NCBI GenBank assembly: GCA_017459635.1
Contig: JAFUCO010000018.1
Location: forward strand, 1-43,138
DNA from: Blautia sp.
GTDB lineage: Bacteria; Bacillota; Clostridia; Lachnospirales; Lachnospiraceae
DNA: 43,138 bases
Direction of reading: 5' to 3'
Shown here: positions 17,426-25,861 of the stretch, one piece after another
Layout: each line of letters begins with the position of its first letter
Numbering within the stretch: position 1 is the stretch's first letter
Position numbers and translations under genes: made by a program
Notes under the pieces: generated by a model
Told to the model about the DNA's origin: nothing
Databases searched by the model: none
What the model saw: only the letters and a program-made list of their open reading frames with translations

Positions 17426-17452
17426 GATCTGCTGCCTTACAGGGCTTTTTTT
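17413..17452 (+). terminator. Intrinsic terminator overlapping the methyltransferase stop
   Basis: AGCCTGTAA (17413-17421) pairs with TTACAGGGCT (17437-17446) with one bulged base, followed by seven T residues. The stem begins inside the last codons of the methyltransferase gene. It should separate the permease-ATPase-methyltransferase transcript from the binding-protein gene. Confidence 0.75.
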
Positions 17453-17566
17453 CTTCATGAGAAATTCAGCCCCGAAGCAGCCCGGCAGTACTGCTTGCAG
17501 GAAGTGAATGTAGTATTCTGGACCAGGATTGTAACTATAGAAACCGCATTCATGAAAGGAGTAAAA

Positions 17567-19102
17567 ATGAAGAAAGGATTAGCAACTGCACTCACGATAT
17601 GTTTATCATTGACAGCGCTTTCTTTCCCGGTTAACGCATATGAGAAAAAGACAATGGTAATCGGAGATACTACCTTCAACGCCGAGAACTGGGAGGAAAC
17701 CATAGATCCACACCGTACATACAATGGATGGCCCTGCATCCGTTATGGCGTGGGTGAGACACTGGTGCATTATACCGACACGATGGAACTTGAACCCTGG
17801 CTTGCAGAGTCATGGGAAAATGACGGCGACCTTACCTGGACGATCACTCTTCGCAGCGATGTTAAGTTTTCATCAGGACGGGACATGGACGGCGAAGCGG
17901 TCAAAGAATGCTTCACACATCTTCTTGAAAATCATGACAGGGCTCCGTCAGATACAAAGATCGACAGTATTGAAGCGGACGGGCAGACAATTACCATCAC
18001 AACATCTGAGCCTAATCCTGCTCTTATAAATTACCTTGGAGATCCGTATGGATGCATCATAGATGTGGATGCAAGCGATTTTGAAACCGGTATCGTGGTC
18101 GGCACGGGGCCTTATAAGGCAACTGACATGGTAACAGATGATCACCTGACACTGGTCCCGAACGAGTATTATTGGAACGGCACTCCAAAGCTTGATGAGC
18201 TGACGATCCGTACAATATCTGATGGGGATACGCTTTCTTTTGCCTTGCAGTCCGGTGATATCGATGCAGCCTATGGAATGGCTTATGAATCATATCCGCT
18301 CTTCGAGAATGACGACTATCAGTTCTCTGCAATTCAGACTTCCCGTGCATTTTTTGCCTCAATGAACATGACAAGCCCGGTTATTCAGGACAGCGCTGTG
18401 CGTAAGGCAATTGCAATGGGGATAGATAAGGAGAGCTTTGTCGCTGTACTTCTGGACGGGCATGGTGTAGTCGGGCACAGTGCATTCCCTGACGGCTTCA
18501 GCACTTTCGGCGGCGAGAATGTCACTACTGAATCATATGACCCTGAAGGGGCAAAAGCAGTTCTTGAAGAGGCCGGATGGATCGACACTGACGGCGACGG
18601 GATCCGTGAAAAGGACGGAGAGAAGCTTGTTGTAAGATGGCTCACCTATCCCAGCAGGCAGGAGCTTCCGCTCCTGGCAGAATCCGCCCAGGCTTCCCTG
18701 AAGGAGATCGGCATAGACGTTGACATCAACTGTACAGCCAACCGCCGGGAGTTTCTGGCAGACATGAGCTCCTTCGATATCTACGCTTCCGCACTGGTAA
18801 CTGCACCGTCCGGAGATCCGCAGTATTTCTTCACCACCAGCTGCCTTCCGGACATGAGCTACAACTTCGGAGCCTACGAAAACGAAGAAGTCAACAGCCT
18901 GGTAGAACAGCTCTCAACAGAATTTGATACTGCAAAAAGAGCAGAACTGGCTGTAAAACTTCAGCAGGCGATACTGGATGATAATGCATACATCTTCTGC
19001 TCCTTCCTGCAGATGAACATGATCTCAAAAGCCAACGTCAGCAACTGGACAGCACACGCATGCGATTACTACGAAGTGACAGCGGAGCTGGATATAAATT
19101 AA
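17567..19102 (+). CDS. ABC transporter substrate-binding protein, family 5 (peptide/nickel)
   Basis: A 511-aa exported binding protein. The start at 17567 has GAAAGGAG upstream and opens a signal peptide (MKKGLATALTICLSLTALSF, cleavage likely after VNA). The frame upstream of it is untranslated. The mature protein has the family features: an early TFNAENWEETIDPH segment, a GVGETLVHY region, then WTITLRSDVKFSSG and GTGPYKAT motifs. It lies directly after the importer genes and is their likely binding subunit, although a terminator intervenes. There is no lipobox Cys at the cleavage site, unusual for a Gram-positive binding protein. Peptide, nickel or an opine-type metallophore are all possible ligands. 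Confidence 0.9.
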   Translation: MKKGLATALTICLSLTALSFPVNAYEKKTMVIGDTTFNAENWEETIDPHRTYNGWPCIRYGVGETLVHYTDTMELEPWLAESWENDGDLTWTITLRSDVKFSSGRDMDGEAVKECFTHLLENHDRAPSDTKIDSIEADGQTITITTSEPNPALINYLGDPYGCIIDVDASDFETGIVVGTGPYKATDMVTDDHLTLVPNEYYWNGTPKLDELTIRTISDGDTLSFALQSGDIDAAYGMAYESYPLFENDDYQFSAIQTSRAFFASMNMTSPVIQDSAVRKAIAMGIDKESFVAVLLDGHGVVGHSAFPDGFSTFGGENVTTESYDPEGAKAVLEEAGWIDTDGDGIREKDGEKLVVRWLTYPSRQELPLLAESAQASLKEIGIDVDINCTANRREFLADMSSFDIYASALVTAPSGDPQYFFTTSCLPDMSYNFGAYENEEVNSLVEQLSTEFDTAKRAELAVKLQQAILDDNAYIFCSFLQMNMISKANVSNWTAHACDYYEVTAELDIN

Positions 19103-19106
19103 GCGG

Positions 19107-19142
19107 AAAAATAAGACAGGGGACGGTTCTCTGTCTTATTTT
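19107..19142. terminator. GACAGGGGACGG stem-loop repeat, terminator-like
   Basis: AAAATAAGACA pairs with TGTCTTATTTT around GGGGACGGTTCTC. The same stem-loop occurs at 42921-42957 and, duplicated head to head, at 29421-29470. It ends the binding-protein transcript. A partial further copy (CCCCCTGTCTTA) follows at once. Confidence 0.75.
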
Positions 19143-19158
19143 GCCCCCTGTCTTACTC

Positions 19159-19188
19159 TTGACATCTCATTGTATGAAATGGTAAAAT
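19159..19188 (+). promoter_or_regulatory. Sigma-70-type promoter for the maltodextrin-type importer
   Basis: TTGACA (19159-19164), an 18-base spacer and TAAAAT (19183-19188) precede the binding-protein gene at 19243 by about 55 bases. The site lies immediately after the stem-loop terminator. Confidence 0.7.
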
Positions 19189-19242
19189 GTATGCTAAAAT
19201 TAACCGTTACATATATACACATTTACTAAAAGGAGGAGCGCT

Positions 19243-20457
19243 ATGAATAAAAAACTTGTCACTATGCTTGCGGCCGGTGCTGCTGTGTCCATGCTGTTCT
19301 CTGTGAATGCACTTGCTGATGAGATCAAGGTCTGGGTCGCGGATAATGTTGTTGACTTTACAAATGAACAGATAGATGCGTTTAAGGAAGCCAATCCGGA
19401 TTTTGCTGATTTTGACTATGTTGTTGAGGCGGTCGGTGAAGGCGATGCGGCCGGAAACATGATCACTGACGTGGAAGCCGGTGCTGATATTTACTGCTTC
19501 GCACAGGATCAGATCGCACGTCTGGTTGCTGCCGGAGCTCTGGAGGAGGTTGCTCCTGACAATGTGGAAGCTGTAGAGAACGACAATGACGCAGGCGCGG
19601 TAGGAGCTGCAACGGTTGGCGATATTCTTTACGCTTATCCCATCACATCAGACAATGGATACTTCCTTTATTATGACAAGAGCGTTGTGACAGACCCGAC
19701 TTCACTTGAGGCCATAATCGCTGACTGCGAGGCAGCAGGAAAGAACTTCTATATGGAGATCAACTCCGGATGGTACCAGACAGCGTTCTTCTTCGCTACA
19801 GGCGCAGAGCTTAGCTATGAGACAGATGATACCGGAGCATTCACTGCCTGCAATGCATCATATGCATCAGAAGAAGGACTGCTTGCCCTTAAAAAGATGA
19901 TAGAACTTAAGGCATCCTCCTCATTCCAGAACGGTTCCGCTGTAGGCGAAGCTACCAACTGCGCGGCCATAGTTGACGGAACCTGGGACGCTGAGGCAGC
20001 AAAGGATCTCATGGGCGACAACTATGCATGCGCCAAGCTCCCGACCTTCACTGCAGCTAACGGAGAAACCTATCAGATGAGCGGTTTTGGCGGATTCAAG
20101 CTTCTGGGCGTGAAACCTCAGGAGGATGAGGCAAAACTGGAAGCCTGCGATGCTCTGGCATCATTCCTGTCAAGCGGCGATGTACAGCTTGCCCGCTTTG
20201 AAGCAGTCGGCTGGGGTCCCTCAAACCTTGAAGCACAGCAGAGCGATGCGGTCAAAGCTGACGAGGCTCTTTCCGCACTTGCTGAGCAGCTGGTTTACAC
20301 CATCCCGCAGGGACAGTACCCGGGAGACTACTGGTCACTTTCAACCTCCCTTGGCGATTCCATCATAAGCAAGGAGCTCACACCGGATACCAGTGATGAT
20401 GACCTGATGGCAGCCCTTCAGAAATTCCAGGATACCTGCGAAGGCTACGTGGGATAA
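19243..20457 (+). CDS. Extracellular sugar-binding protein, family 1 (MalE-like)
   Basis: A 404-aa exported protein with AAAAGGAGGAGCGCT before the ATG. The signal peptide (about 1-26) ends in NALADE and is of signal peptidase I type without a lipobox Cys. The mature part starts with EIKVWVADN, the usual first strand of maltose/maltodextrin binding proteins, and later has DIYCFAQDQIARL, AYPITSDNGYFLYYDKS and a GGFKLLGV segment, all typical of MalE-type proteins. It is followed by MalF- and MalG-like permeases after an internal terminator. The ligand is probably a malto-oligosaccharide; the importer ATPase (MsmX-like) is not in the window, as is common in Firmicutes. Confidence 0.9.
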   Translation: MNKKLVTMLAAGAAVSMLFSVNALADEIKVWVADNVVDFTNEQIDAFKEANPDFADFDYVVEAVGEGDAAGNMITDVEAGADIYCFAQDQIARLVAAGALEEVAPDNVEAVENDNDAGAVGAATVGDILYAYPITSDNGYFLYYDKSVVTDPTSLEAIIADCEAAGKNFYMEINSGWYQTAFFFATGAELSYETDDTGAFTACNASYASEEGLLALKKMIELKASSSFQNGSAVGEATNCAAIVDGTWDAEAAKDLMGDNYACAKLPTFTAANGETYQMSGFGGFKLLGVKPQEDEAKLEACDALASFLSSGDVQLARFEAVGWGPSNLEAQQSDAVKADEALSALAEQLVYTIPQGQYPGDYWSLSTSLGDSIISKELTPDTSDDDLMAALQKFQDTCEGYVG

Positions 20458-20628
20458 ACCGGATATCCCTCAGAAGCTTTCCGTAATGGAAGGCAGGATG
20501 TAACTGATAAGCGCAGCTTATTAGACCCGTAAAGAGCGTGTCTGAAAACCGGACAGGGCGGTCACAGGCCTCCGGCGCCGGGTGAGTATGGCTTAACAGT
20601 TACAACGATATTTCAGCACAGTGTGTCA

Positions 20629-20660
20629 GGCCGGCAGAGAAGATGCTCTGCCGGCCTTTT
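20629..20660 (+). terminator. Terminator between binding-protein and permease genes
   Basis: GGCCGGCAGAG (20629-20639) pairs perfectly with CTCTGCCGGCC (20646-20656) and is followed by TTTT. It lies in the 323-base spacer between the binding protein and the first permease. Partial read-through here would give more binding protein than permease, a known pattern in mal operons. The rest of the spacer holds small hairpins (ATAAGC-GCA-GCTTAT, CCGGCGCCGG), none recognised as a riboswitch. Confidence 0.8.
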
Positions 20661-20780
20661 ATCTTGAAGGATATTAAGTCGAATGTCCCAAAAGCGGTGA
20701 ATAAAATGAAACTCACAGCTCACCCGTAAAATTTCCCTTCAGGATAAAACCGGCAGCTTTCATGGAAGGAGCATCAGAGC

Positions 20781-22142
20781 ATGAAATTTTTGAAAGGAGC
20801 TGGATCCGTTTTTGCAAATATCGGATCTACTTTCGCAAGAGGAGACTGGAAGACGAAGCTGTCATACCTCCTCTTTGGATTCGGGCCACTGCTCAGAGGG
20901 CAGACAGTGACAGGCCTTGCCTATCTGGTCTGTGAAGCACTGTTTATTGTGTATATGGTCTTTTTTGGCGCAAAATATGTAAGTAAATTTACCACTCTTG
21001 GAACGGTAGAGACCACCAAGGTGCACCGCGTTACCACGTATGGTGACAACAGTTTCCTCATACTTCTTTTCAGTCTGCTTACAATAAGCCTGATAATCGC
21101 GGTGGCGGTCATCTGGTATCTGAACATATGCGAGAATAAGAAGGAAGAAGCGCTGCTCAGAGAAGGAAAAAAACTGCCGTCAAACAGGCAGGTTCTCGGA
21201 TCTTTTCTTGACGGAAATTTTGACAAAACACTGCTTACAGTTCCGGTGATCGGTATATTTGTATTTACAGTGCTTCCGATCCTGTTTATGATCTGCGTAG
21301 CGTTCACCAACTATGACAAAACACATACGCCTCCTGGCAAACTGTTTACCTGGGTAGGCCTTTCAAACTTCAGGGAACTGTTCGGAATAGGCGGAGGGAG
21401 CGAATTTTCATCTACCTTCTTCCAGGTTCTTCTCTGGACACTCGTATGGGCTTTCTTTGCCACGTTTCTTGATTATTTCCTGGGAATGGCGGTCGCTATC
21501 CTTATAAACAGGAAGGGGATAAAGTTCAAAAAGCTCTGGAGGACAATTCTGGTCATAACCATAGCGGTTCCGCAGTTTGTTTCGCTTCTTTATGTTATGA
21601 AGATGTTCGCGAATGACGGCCTGATCAACGGGTACCTGATGAAATGGGGGTGGATAAAGAGTCCGATACCCTTCTGGACAAATCCGACTCTGGCCCAGAT
21701 AACGATCATAGTCGTCAACATATGGATTGGCATTCCTTACATGATGCTTATCGCCACAGGCCTGCTGATGAACATTCCTGAGGAGCTGTATGAGAGCGCC
21801 AGGATAGACGGGGCTTCACCTTTCCAGATGTTCAAGAGCATTACTCTCCCGTACATGCTCTTTGTGACCGGGCCGTTCCTTCTTACCCAGTTTACCGGAA
21901 ACCTTAACAACTTTAACGTTATCTATCTGCTGACGCAGGGCAAGCCGCAGTCAATGTCCCTTTCGAACAACGCCGGCCGGACGGACCTTTTGGTGACCTG
22001 GCTGTATAAAATGACTATCAATGACAGCAATTACAAGATGGCGGCTGTCATCGGCATTATGGTATTTGTAGTTACAGCCGTTATCTCGCTGGTTGTCTAC
22101 AATATGCTTCCGTCAGTAAAAGATGAAGGGGGGTTCCAATAA
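20781..22142 (+). CDS. Sugar ABC transporter permease, MalF-like
   Basis: A 453-aa membrane protein with GGAAGGAGC upstream. It is longer than minimal MalF-type permeases (about 300 aa) because an N-terminal region of about 150 residues adds at least two helices (about 35-60 and 85-112) and a charged loop, as in some Clostridial MalF proteins. The core permease has six helices. The EAA loop YESARIDGASPFQMFKSITL lies at about 336-355, and FTGNLNNFNVIYLLT near 372 is typical of MalF. It pairs with the next gene; its stop overlaps that start (TAATG). Confidence 0.9.
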   Translation: MKFLKGAGSVFANIGSTFARGDWKTKLSYLLFGFGPLLRGQTVTGLAYLVCEALFIVYMVFFGAKYVSKFTTLGTVETTKVHRVTTYGDNSFLILLFSLLTISLIIAVAVIWYLNICENKKEEALLREGKKLPSNRQVLGSFLDGNFDKTLLTVPVIGIFVFTVLPILFMICVAFTNYDKTHTPPGKLFTWVGLSNFRELFGIGGGSEFSSTFFQVLLWTLVWAFFATFLDYFLGMAVAILINRKGIKFKKLWRTILVITIAVPQFVSLLYVMKMFANDGLINGYLMKWGWIKSPIPFWTNPTLAQITIIVVNIWIGIPYMMLIATGLLMNIPEELYESARIDGASPFQMFKSITLPYMLFVTGPFLLTQFTGNLNNFNVIYLLTQGKPQSMSLSNNAGRTDLLVTWLYKMTINDSNYKMAAVIGIMVFVVTAVISLVVYNMLPSVKDEGGFQ

Positions 22143-23020
22143 TGGAAAAGAATACGGCTTCCATGAAGAAACGTCAGAAGATAGGAAATTTTTTTACATA
22201 TGTCGTATTGATAATCATCAGCATAATATGGCTGTTTCCATTTTTCGGACTGCTCATGCAGAGCTTCAGGTCGTATGACCCGGCGGTGGAGTATGGCGGA
22301 ATGGTCGACTATATAATCCCGAAAACTTTCTCGCTGGATAACTACAGATTCCTGTTTTCAGGACAGACAAATTTCTGGCGCTGGTATGGAAACACTCTGA
22401 TCATAGCGGTGAGCGTATCAATACTGCAGACGATCATTATCCTGTGCGTCAGCTATGCGCTTTCAAGGATGCGCTTCAGGGGCAGGACCTTCCTTATGAG
22501 GAGCTGGCTGATACTTGGCATGTTCCCTGGTTTCCTTACAATGATCTGCCTTTATTTCCTGCTCAGCACAATGGGCCTTACACAGAGCGGCGCAGTTCCC
22601 GGACTCATTCTGGTATCGGTGGCCAGCTCGGGCATGGGATATTATGTGTGTAAAGGATATTTTGATACTCTTCCCATAGCGCTCGACGAGGCTGCCAGGA
22701 TAGACGGGGCTTCACGCGCAAGGATATTCTTTATTATGACAATCCCGCTCAGCAAGCCGATAATCATATATACCGCACTGGTCGCGTTCATGGCGCCCTG
22801 GTGCGATTATGTGTTTGCTTCGTACGTGGCTTTTGGCGAAGACAAGAGCTACAACGTAGCCGTGGCTATGACAAGATGGGTGTGGACAAACGACTATCAG
22901 GGATACTTTACAAGGTTCTGCGCCGGAGGAATCCTGATAGCAGTACCGGTGACACTGCTGTTCATGTTCCTCCAGAAGTATTACGTGGAAGGAGTAACAG
23001 GAGGCGCGGTCAAAGGATAA
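22142..23020 (+). CDS. Sugar ABC transporter permease, MalG-like
   Basis: A 292-aa membrane protein. Its ATG shares one base with the stop of the MalF-like gene, so the two are translationally coupled. Six helices are seen. The EAA loop LDEAARIDGASRARIFFIMT lies at about 180-199. WLFPFFGLLMQSFR near residue 30 is the usual first helix. An internal piece of this gene (about 22215-22340) is duplicated at 29025-29357 in a chimeric remnant. No terminator is evident directly after it; the DHH gene starts 126 bases on with its own strong ribosome site. Confidence 0.9.
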   Translation: MEKNTASMKKRQKIGNFFTYVVLIIISIIWLFPFFGLLMQSFRSYDPAVEYGGMVDYIIPKTFSLDNYRFLFSGQTNFWRWYGNTLIIAVSVSILQTIIILCVSYALSRMRFRGRTFLMRSWLILGMFPGFLTMICLYFLLSTMGLTQSGAVPGLILVSVASSGMGYYVCKGYFDTLPIALDEAARIDGASRARIFFIMTIPLSKPIIIYTALVAFMAPWCDYVFASYVAFGEDKSYNVAVAMTRWVWTNDYQGYFTRFCAGGILIAVPVTLLFMFLQKYYVEGVTGGAVKG

Positions 23021-23146
23021 AGATGCCAGGGGCTTATGATTATACTGTTATATTGTTTCATTGACGTAACACCTGCCTTTTGATAAAATAGGAACTGACT
23101 TTTGATAAAGAAAGGCCTTAATAACTGGTAAAAGGAGGAATATCTT

Positions 23147-24073
23147 ATGTCCGGTGAACGACGCTTAGTGACTCGAAGCGATTTTGACGGTCTTGCCTGT
23201 GCTATGATGCTTAAGGAACTTGACCTGATCGATGAGATTAAATTTGTGCATCCTAAGGATGTTCAGGATGGTAAAATTGAACTTTCCGAGAATGATATAA
23301 CCACCAACCTTCCCTATGATCCCAGAGTAGGTCTTGCTTTTGACCATCATGAATCCGAGATCGACCGTCTTAAGGCGATCGAGACAGGCGGCAGGCTGAT
23401 CATTGACGAGAATGCAAAGAGCGCGGCCAGGGTCGTATATGATTATTATGGCGGCAGGGAAAAATTCCCGAACATTTCCGATGAGCTTATGGAAGCCGTC
23501 GATAAGGGCGACAGCGCAGATTTCACCATAGATGAGATCCTCAATCCCAAAGGCTGGGTGCTGCTTCATTATCTGATGGATGCCAGGACAGGCCTCGGAC
23601 GTTTCCACAATTTCAGGATCTCCAACTATGAGCTGATGATGCAGCTTATCAGCTACTGCCTCACCCACAATATAGACGAGATCCTTGAGCTTCCGGATGT
23701 AAAAGAACGCGTGGACCTTTACTTCGAGCAGGCAGAGCTATTCAAAGAGCAGCTTCAGAGAATAGCTAAGGTTTATGACAAGGTCGTAGTTCTTGACCTG
23801 CGGAATGAAGAAGTGATCTATGCCGGAAACCGTTTTATGATCTACGCCCTCTATCCCGAAGCACAGATTTCGATACACGTAGCCTGGGGCTTCAAGAAAC
23901 AGAATACGGCTGTAATGATAGGAAAATCGATAGTAAACAAGGCCTCAAATGCAGATATAGGCGAGCTGTGCCTCAAATATGGAGGAGGCGGCCACAAAAA
24001 CGCCGGAACCTGCCAGCTGGACAACGATAAAGTTGACGAACTTCTGCCGGATATAATAAAAGCACTTAGTTAG
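23147..24073 (+). CDS. DHH/DHHA1-family phosphoesterase
   Basis: A 308-aa cytosolic protein with AAAAGGAGG upstream. Metal-binding motifs include RSDFDG (10-15) and DHH at 66-68; the C-terminal DHHA1 nucleic-acid or phosphate site is GGGGHKNAG (279-287). Family members include NrnA nano-RNase, RecJ and manganese pyrophosphatases or exopolyphosphatases. The compact size fits NrnA-like or exopolyphosphatase-like enzymes, but the sequence alone does not decide. The last ~57 bases are duplicated at 29358-29416, where the copy has a different tail (ALNEA instead of ALS). A bidirectional-looking terminator follows. Confidence 0.85.
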   Translation: MSGERRLVTRSDFDGLACAMMLKELDLIDEIKFVHPKDVQDGKIELSENDITTNLPYDPRVGLAFDHHESEIDRLKAIETGGRLIIDENAKSAARVVYDYYGGREKFPNISDELMEAVDKGDSADFTIDEILNPKGWVLLHYLMDARTGLGRFHNFRISNYELMMQLISYCLTHNIDEILELPDVKERVDLYFEQAELFKEQLQRIAKVYDKVVVLDLRNEEVIYAGNRFMIYALYPEAQISIHVAWGFKKQNTAVMIGKSIVNKASNADIGELCLKYGGGGHKNAGTCQLDNDKVDELLPDIIKALS

Positions 24074-24100
24074 GTCTTTTTCTGACAATTCAATAATTCT

Positions 24101-24153
24101 AAAAGGAATCCGGAATCACTTCCGATAAACGGTCGTGATCCCGGATCCTTTTT
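24101..24153. terminator. Terminator between convergent DHH and binding-protein genes
   Basis: AAAAGGAATCCGGAATCAC (24101-24119) pairs with GTGATCCCGGATCCTTTT (24135-24152). A T run follows on the plus strand and an A run precedes it, so it can act on both strands. It lies between converging genes. Confidence 0.75.
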
Positions 24154-24201
24154 ATATGATTTCCCTGCAAGGATCGCTCATTACAGAGAAACCTGCGGAC
24201 T

Positions 24202-25776
24202 TTACCGATAGAATCCTGTACAGTCCAGGAATCCTCGTTCCATCGTGCTGTATCCCTTGATGTCCGCTGCGGTGATGGCAGCATGCATCTCCGGATAGGT
24301 GTTGGAAAAGACCATCTGCTCCTTCAAAGTCTCTTCCAAAGCCTTCGCATTTTCTTTTGCCTTCGCTTCATCCGGCTCCTGTATTACACTGTCGATCATC
24401 TCCTCGATCTCCGGTGTGGTCCACTTGCTTCCGCCAATACAGAAAGTATCGATCAGAGCCTGACGCAGGGAACTGAAGATGGTCGGATATCTTGCATCCT
24501 GCAGGTCGCCCACATGGATGATATCGTAATCACCTTCGTTGGACTGCTGTACAAACTGCGGTGTATCTACAATATTGATGGTAAGGTCGATACCGGCCTG
24601 GCGCAGACACTCCTGCATTACCGTGAACACCAGAGCCTGATCCTGCATTCCAACGATGGAAAGTGACAGTCCGTCGCCATAACCGGCTTCTTCCAGAAGA
24701 GCCTTGGCTCCTTCGATATCCTGTGCGCGTTCTTCTTTCGTGAAGATCTCATTATAAAATTTGCTTTCCGCCGGGAAGGTACCGTGCACTTCCTCGCCAA
24801 AGCCTGCGGTTCCTACCATTGCGATAGCGTCAAAGTCAAGGGCTTTATCGATTGCCTGGCGTACGCGGATGTCCGCTGTCGCACCGGCCTTCGGTCCCAT
24901 ATTGTACCATACCCTGGTATTCTGTCCGAAGGTATGGGCAATAACCTGTAAGCTGTCATCCGATACATAGGTAGCTGCCACGTTCATGGGCATATCATAT
25001 GCCACCTGCGCGTCTCCGGACTGAACTGCCAGGGCTCTTGATGCAGAGTCGCTCGTGAAGATAAACTTGATCTCCTTGAAATATCCTTTATAGTCAGGAT
25101 TCCAGTACTCATCGTTTCTTTCCAGAGTGATATACTGCCCTCTGTTCCACTCTTTAAAACGGTACTTTCCGGAGCCGAATGCCGGATTTACAGCCGCTTC
25201 TTCCAGACCGCCCACCGCGTTGATCTCATCCTCTGATACAATCCCGAAATTGGACCAGGACATCATGCTCAGAAAATCCGGAGCGATGGTATTGTATCCG
25301 ATGGTCACAGTGTGCTCATCCTCAGCGGCAGCATCCGCCAGAAAACGGCCGGTGTCGCTGTTTCCGCTGTACTCGATCCAGGTATTCACGGAATAAACAA
25401 CATCATCTGCCACGAGAGGAGTTCCGTCTGACATAACCACATCATCGCGGAGCGTAAACCTGCAGTGAGTATCATCCAGCCATTCCCATTCGGTGGCCAG
25501 GTTCGGGAGAATCTCTCCCGTATTCCGGTCAGCTTTTACCAGTGTATCCAAAAGAGCCCCATTCACGATCTGCATTTCATTTTCTACTTTTCCGGATCCG
25601 CCTCCCCAGAGTGCGGAGGGTTCTGATGAAAGATTGATCACGATTGTTTCATCGGATATTTCCGTGTTGGCAGGATCTTCGTTGGCACCTTTTGCCTCTC
25701 CTGCATATGCGCTCATGGACAGGGACAGGGTCATGGCAGCTGCAAGGCCAAGGCTGAGCATCTTCGAAAGCTTCAT
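24202..25776 (-). CDS. Orphan ABC substrate-binding protein, family 5
   Basis: A 524-aa exported binding protein; AAGGAGGAAATACAT precedes the start. The signal peptide (1-26) ends in SAYAGE, again without a lipobox Cys. The mature protein has family 5 motifs: LATEWEWLDDTHCRFTLRDD, a GSGKYRFKEW segment and ADIRVRQAIDKALD. It closes a minus-strand unit with the Gfo/Idh oxidoreductase and TIM-barrel isomerase under an RpiR regulator. No permease or ATPase accompanies it, so it must borrow a transporter, perhaps the importer at 12.6-16.6 kb. The catabolic neighbours suggest a sugar or sugar-derived ligand, unlike the peptide ligands of most family members. This is an inference. Confidence 0.85.
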   Translation of the reverse strand: MKLSKMLSLGLAAAMTLSLSMSAYAGEAKGANEDPANTEISDETIVINLSSEPSALWGGGSGKVENEMQIVNGALLDTLVKADRNTGEILPNLATEWEWLDDTHCRFTLRDDVVMSDGTPLVADDVVYSVNTWIEYSGNSDTGRFLADAAAEDEHTVTIGYNTIAPDFLSMMSWSNFGIVSEDEINAVGGLEEAAVNPAFGSGKYRFKEWNRGQYITLERNDEYWNPDYKGYFKEIKFIFTSDSASRALAVQSGDAQVAYDMPMNVAATYVSDDSLQVIAHTFGQNTRVWYNMGPKAGATADIRVRQAIDKALDFDAIAMVGTAGFGEEVHGTFPAESKFYNEIFTKEERAQDIEGAKALLEEAGYGDGLSLSIVGMQDQALVFTVMQECLRQAGIDLTINIVDTPQFVQQSNEGDYDIIHVGDLQDARYPTIFSSLRQALIDTFCIGGSKWTTPEIEEMIDSVIQEPDEAKAKENAKALEETLKEQMVFSNTYPEMHAAITAADIKGYSTMERGFLDCTGFYR

Positions 25777-25823
25777 ATGTATTTCCTCCTTAATTAAATG
25801 TTTGTGTCCGATCTGTTATGATG

Positions 25824-25855
25824 TCAGAGTCAAAAGCATTTGCCCCTGACTCTGA
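25824..25855. promoter_or_regulatory. 9-bp perfect hairpin between oxidoreductase and binding-protein genes
   Basis: TCAGAGTCA (25824-25832) pairs with TGACTCTGA (25847-25855) across a 14-base loop, just downstream of the oxidoreductase stop on the minus strand. There is no T run, so it is more likely an mRNA processing or stabilising hairpin than a full terminator. Confidence 0.5.
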
Positions 25856-25861
25856 TACGCA

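Noticed and set aside
20458-20780. Riboswitch before the MalF-like gene
   Set aside because: Small hairpins and a terminator are present, but no conserved aptamer core was recognised.
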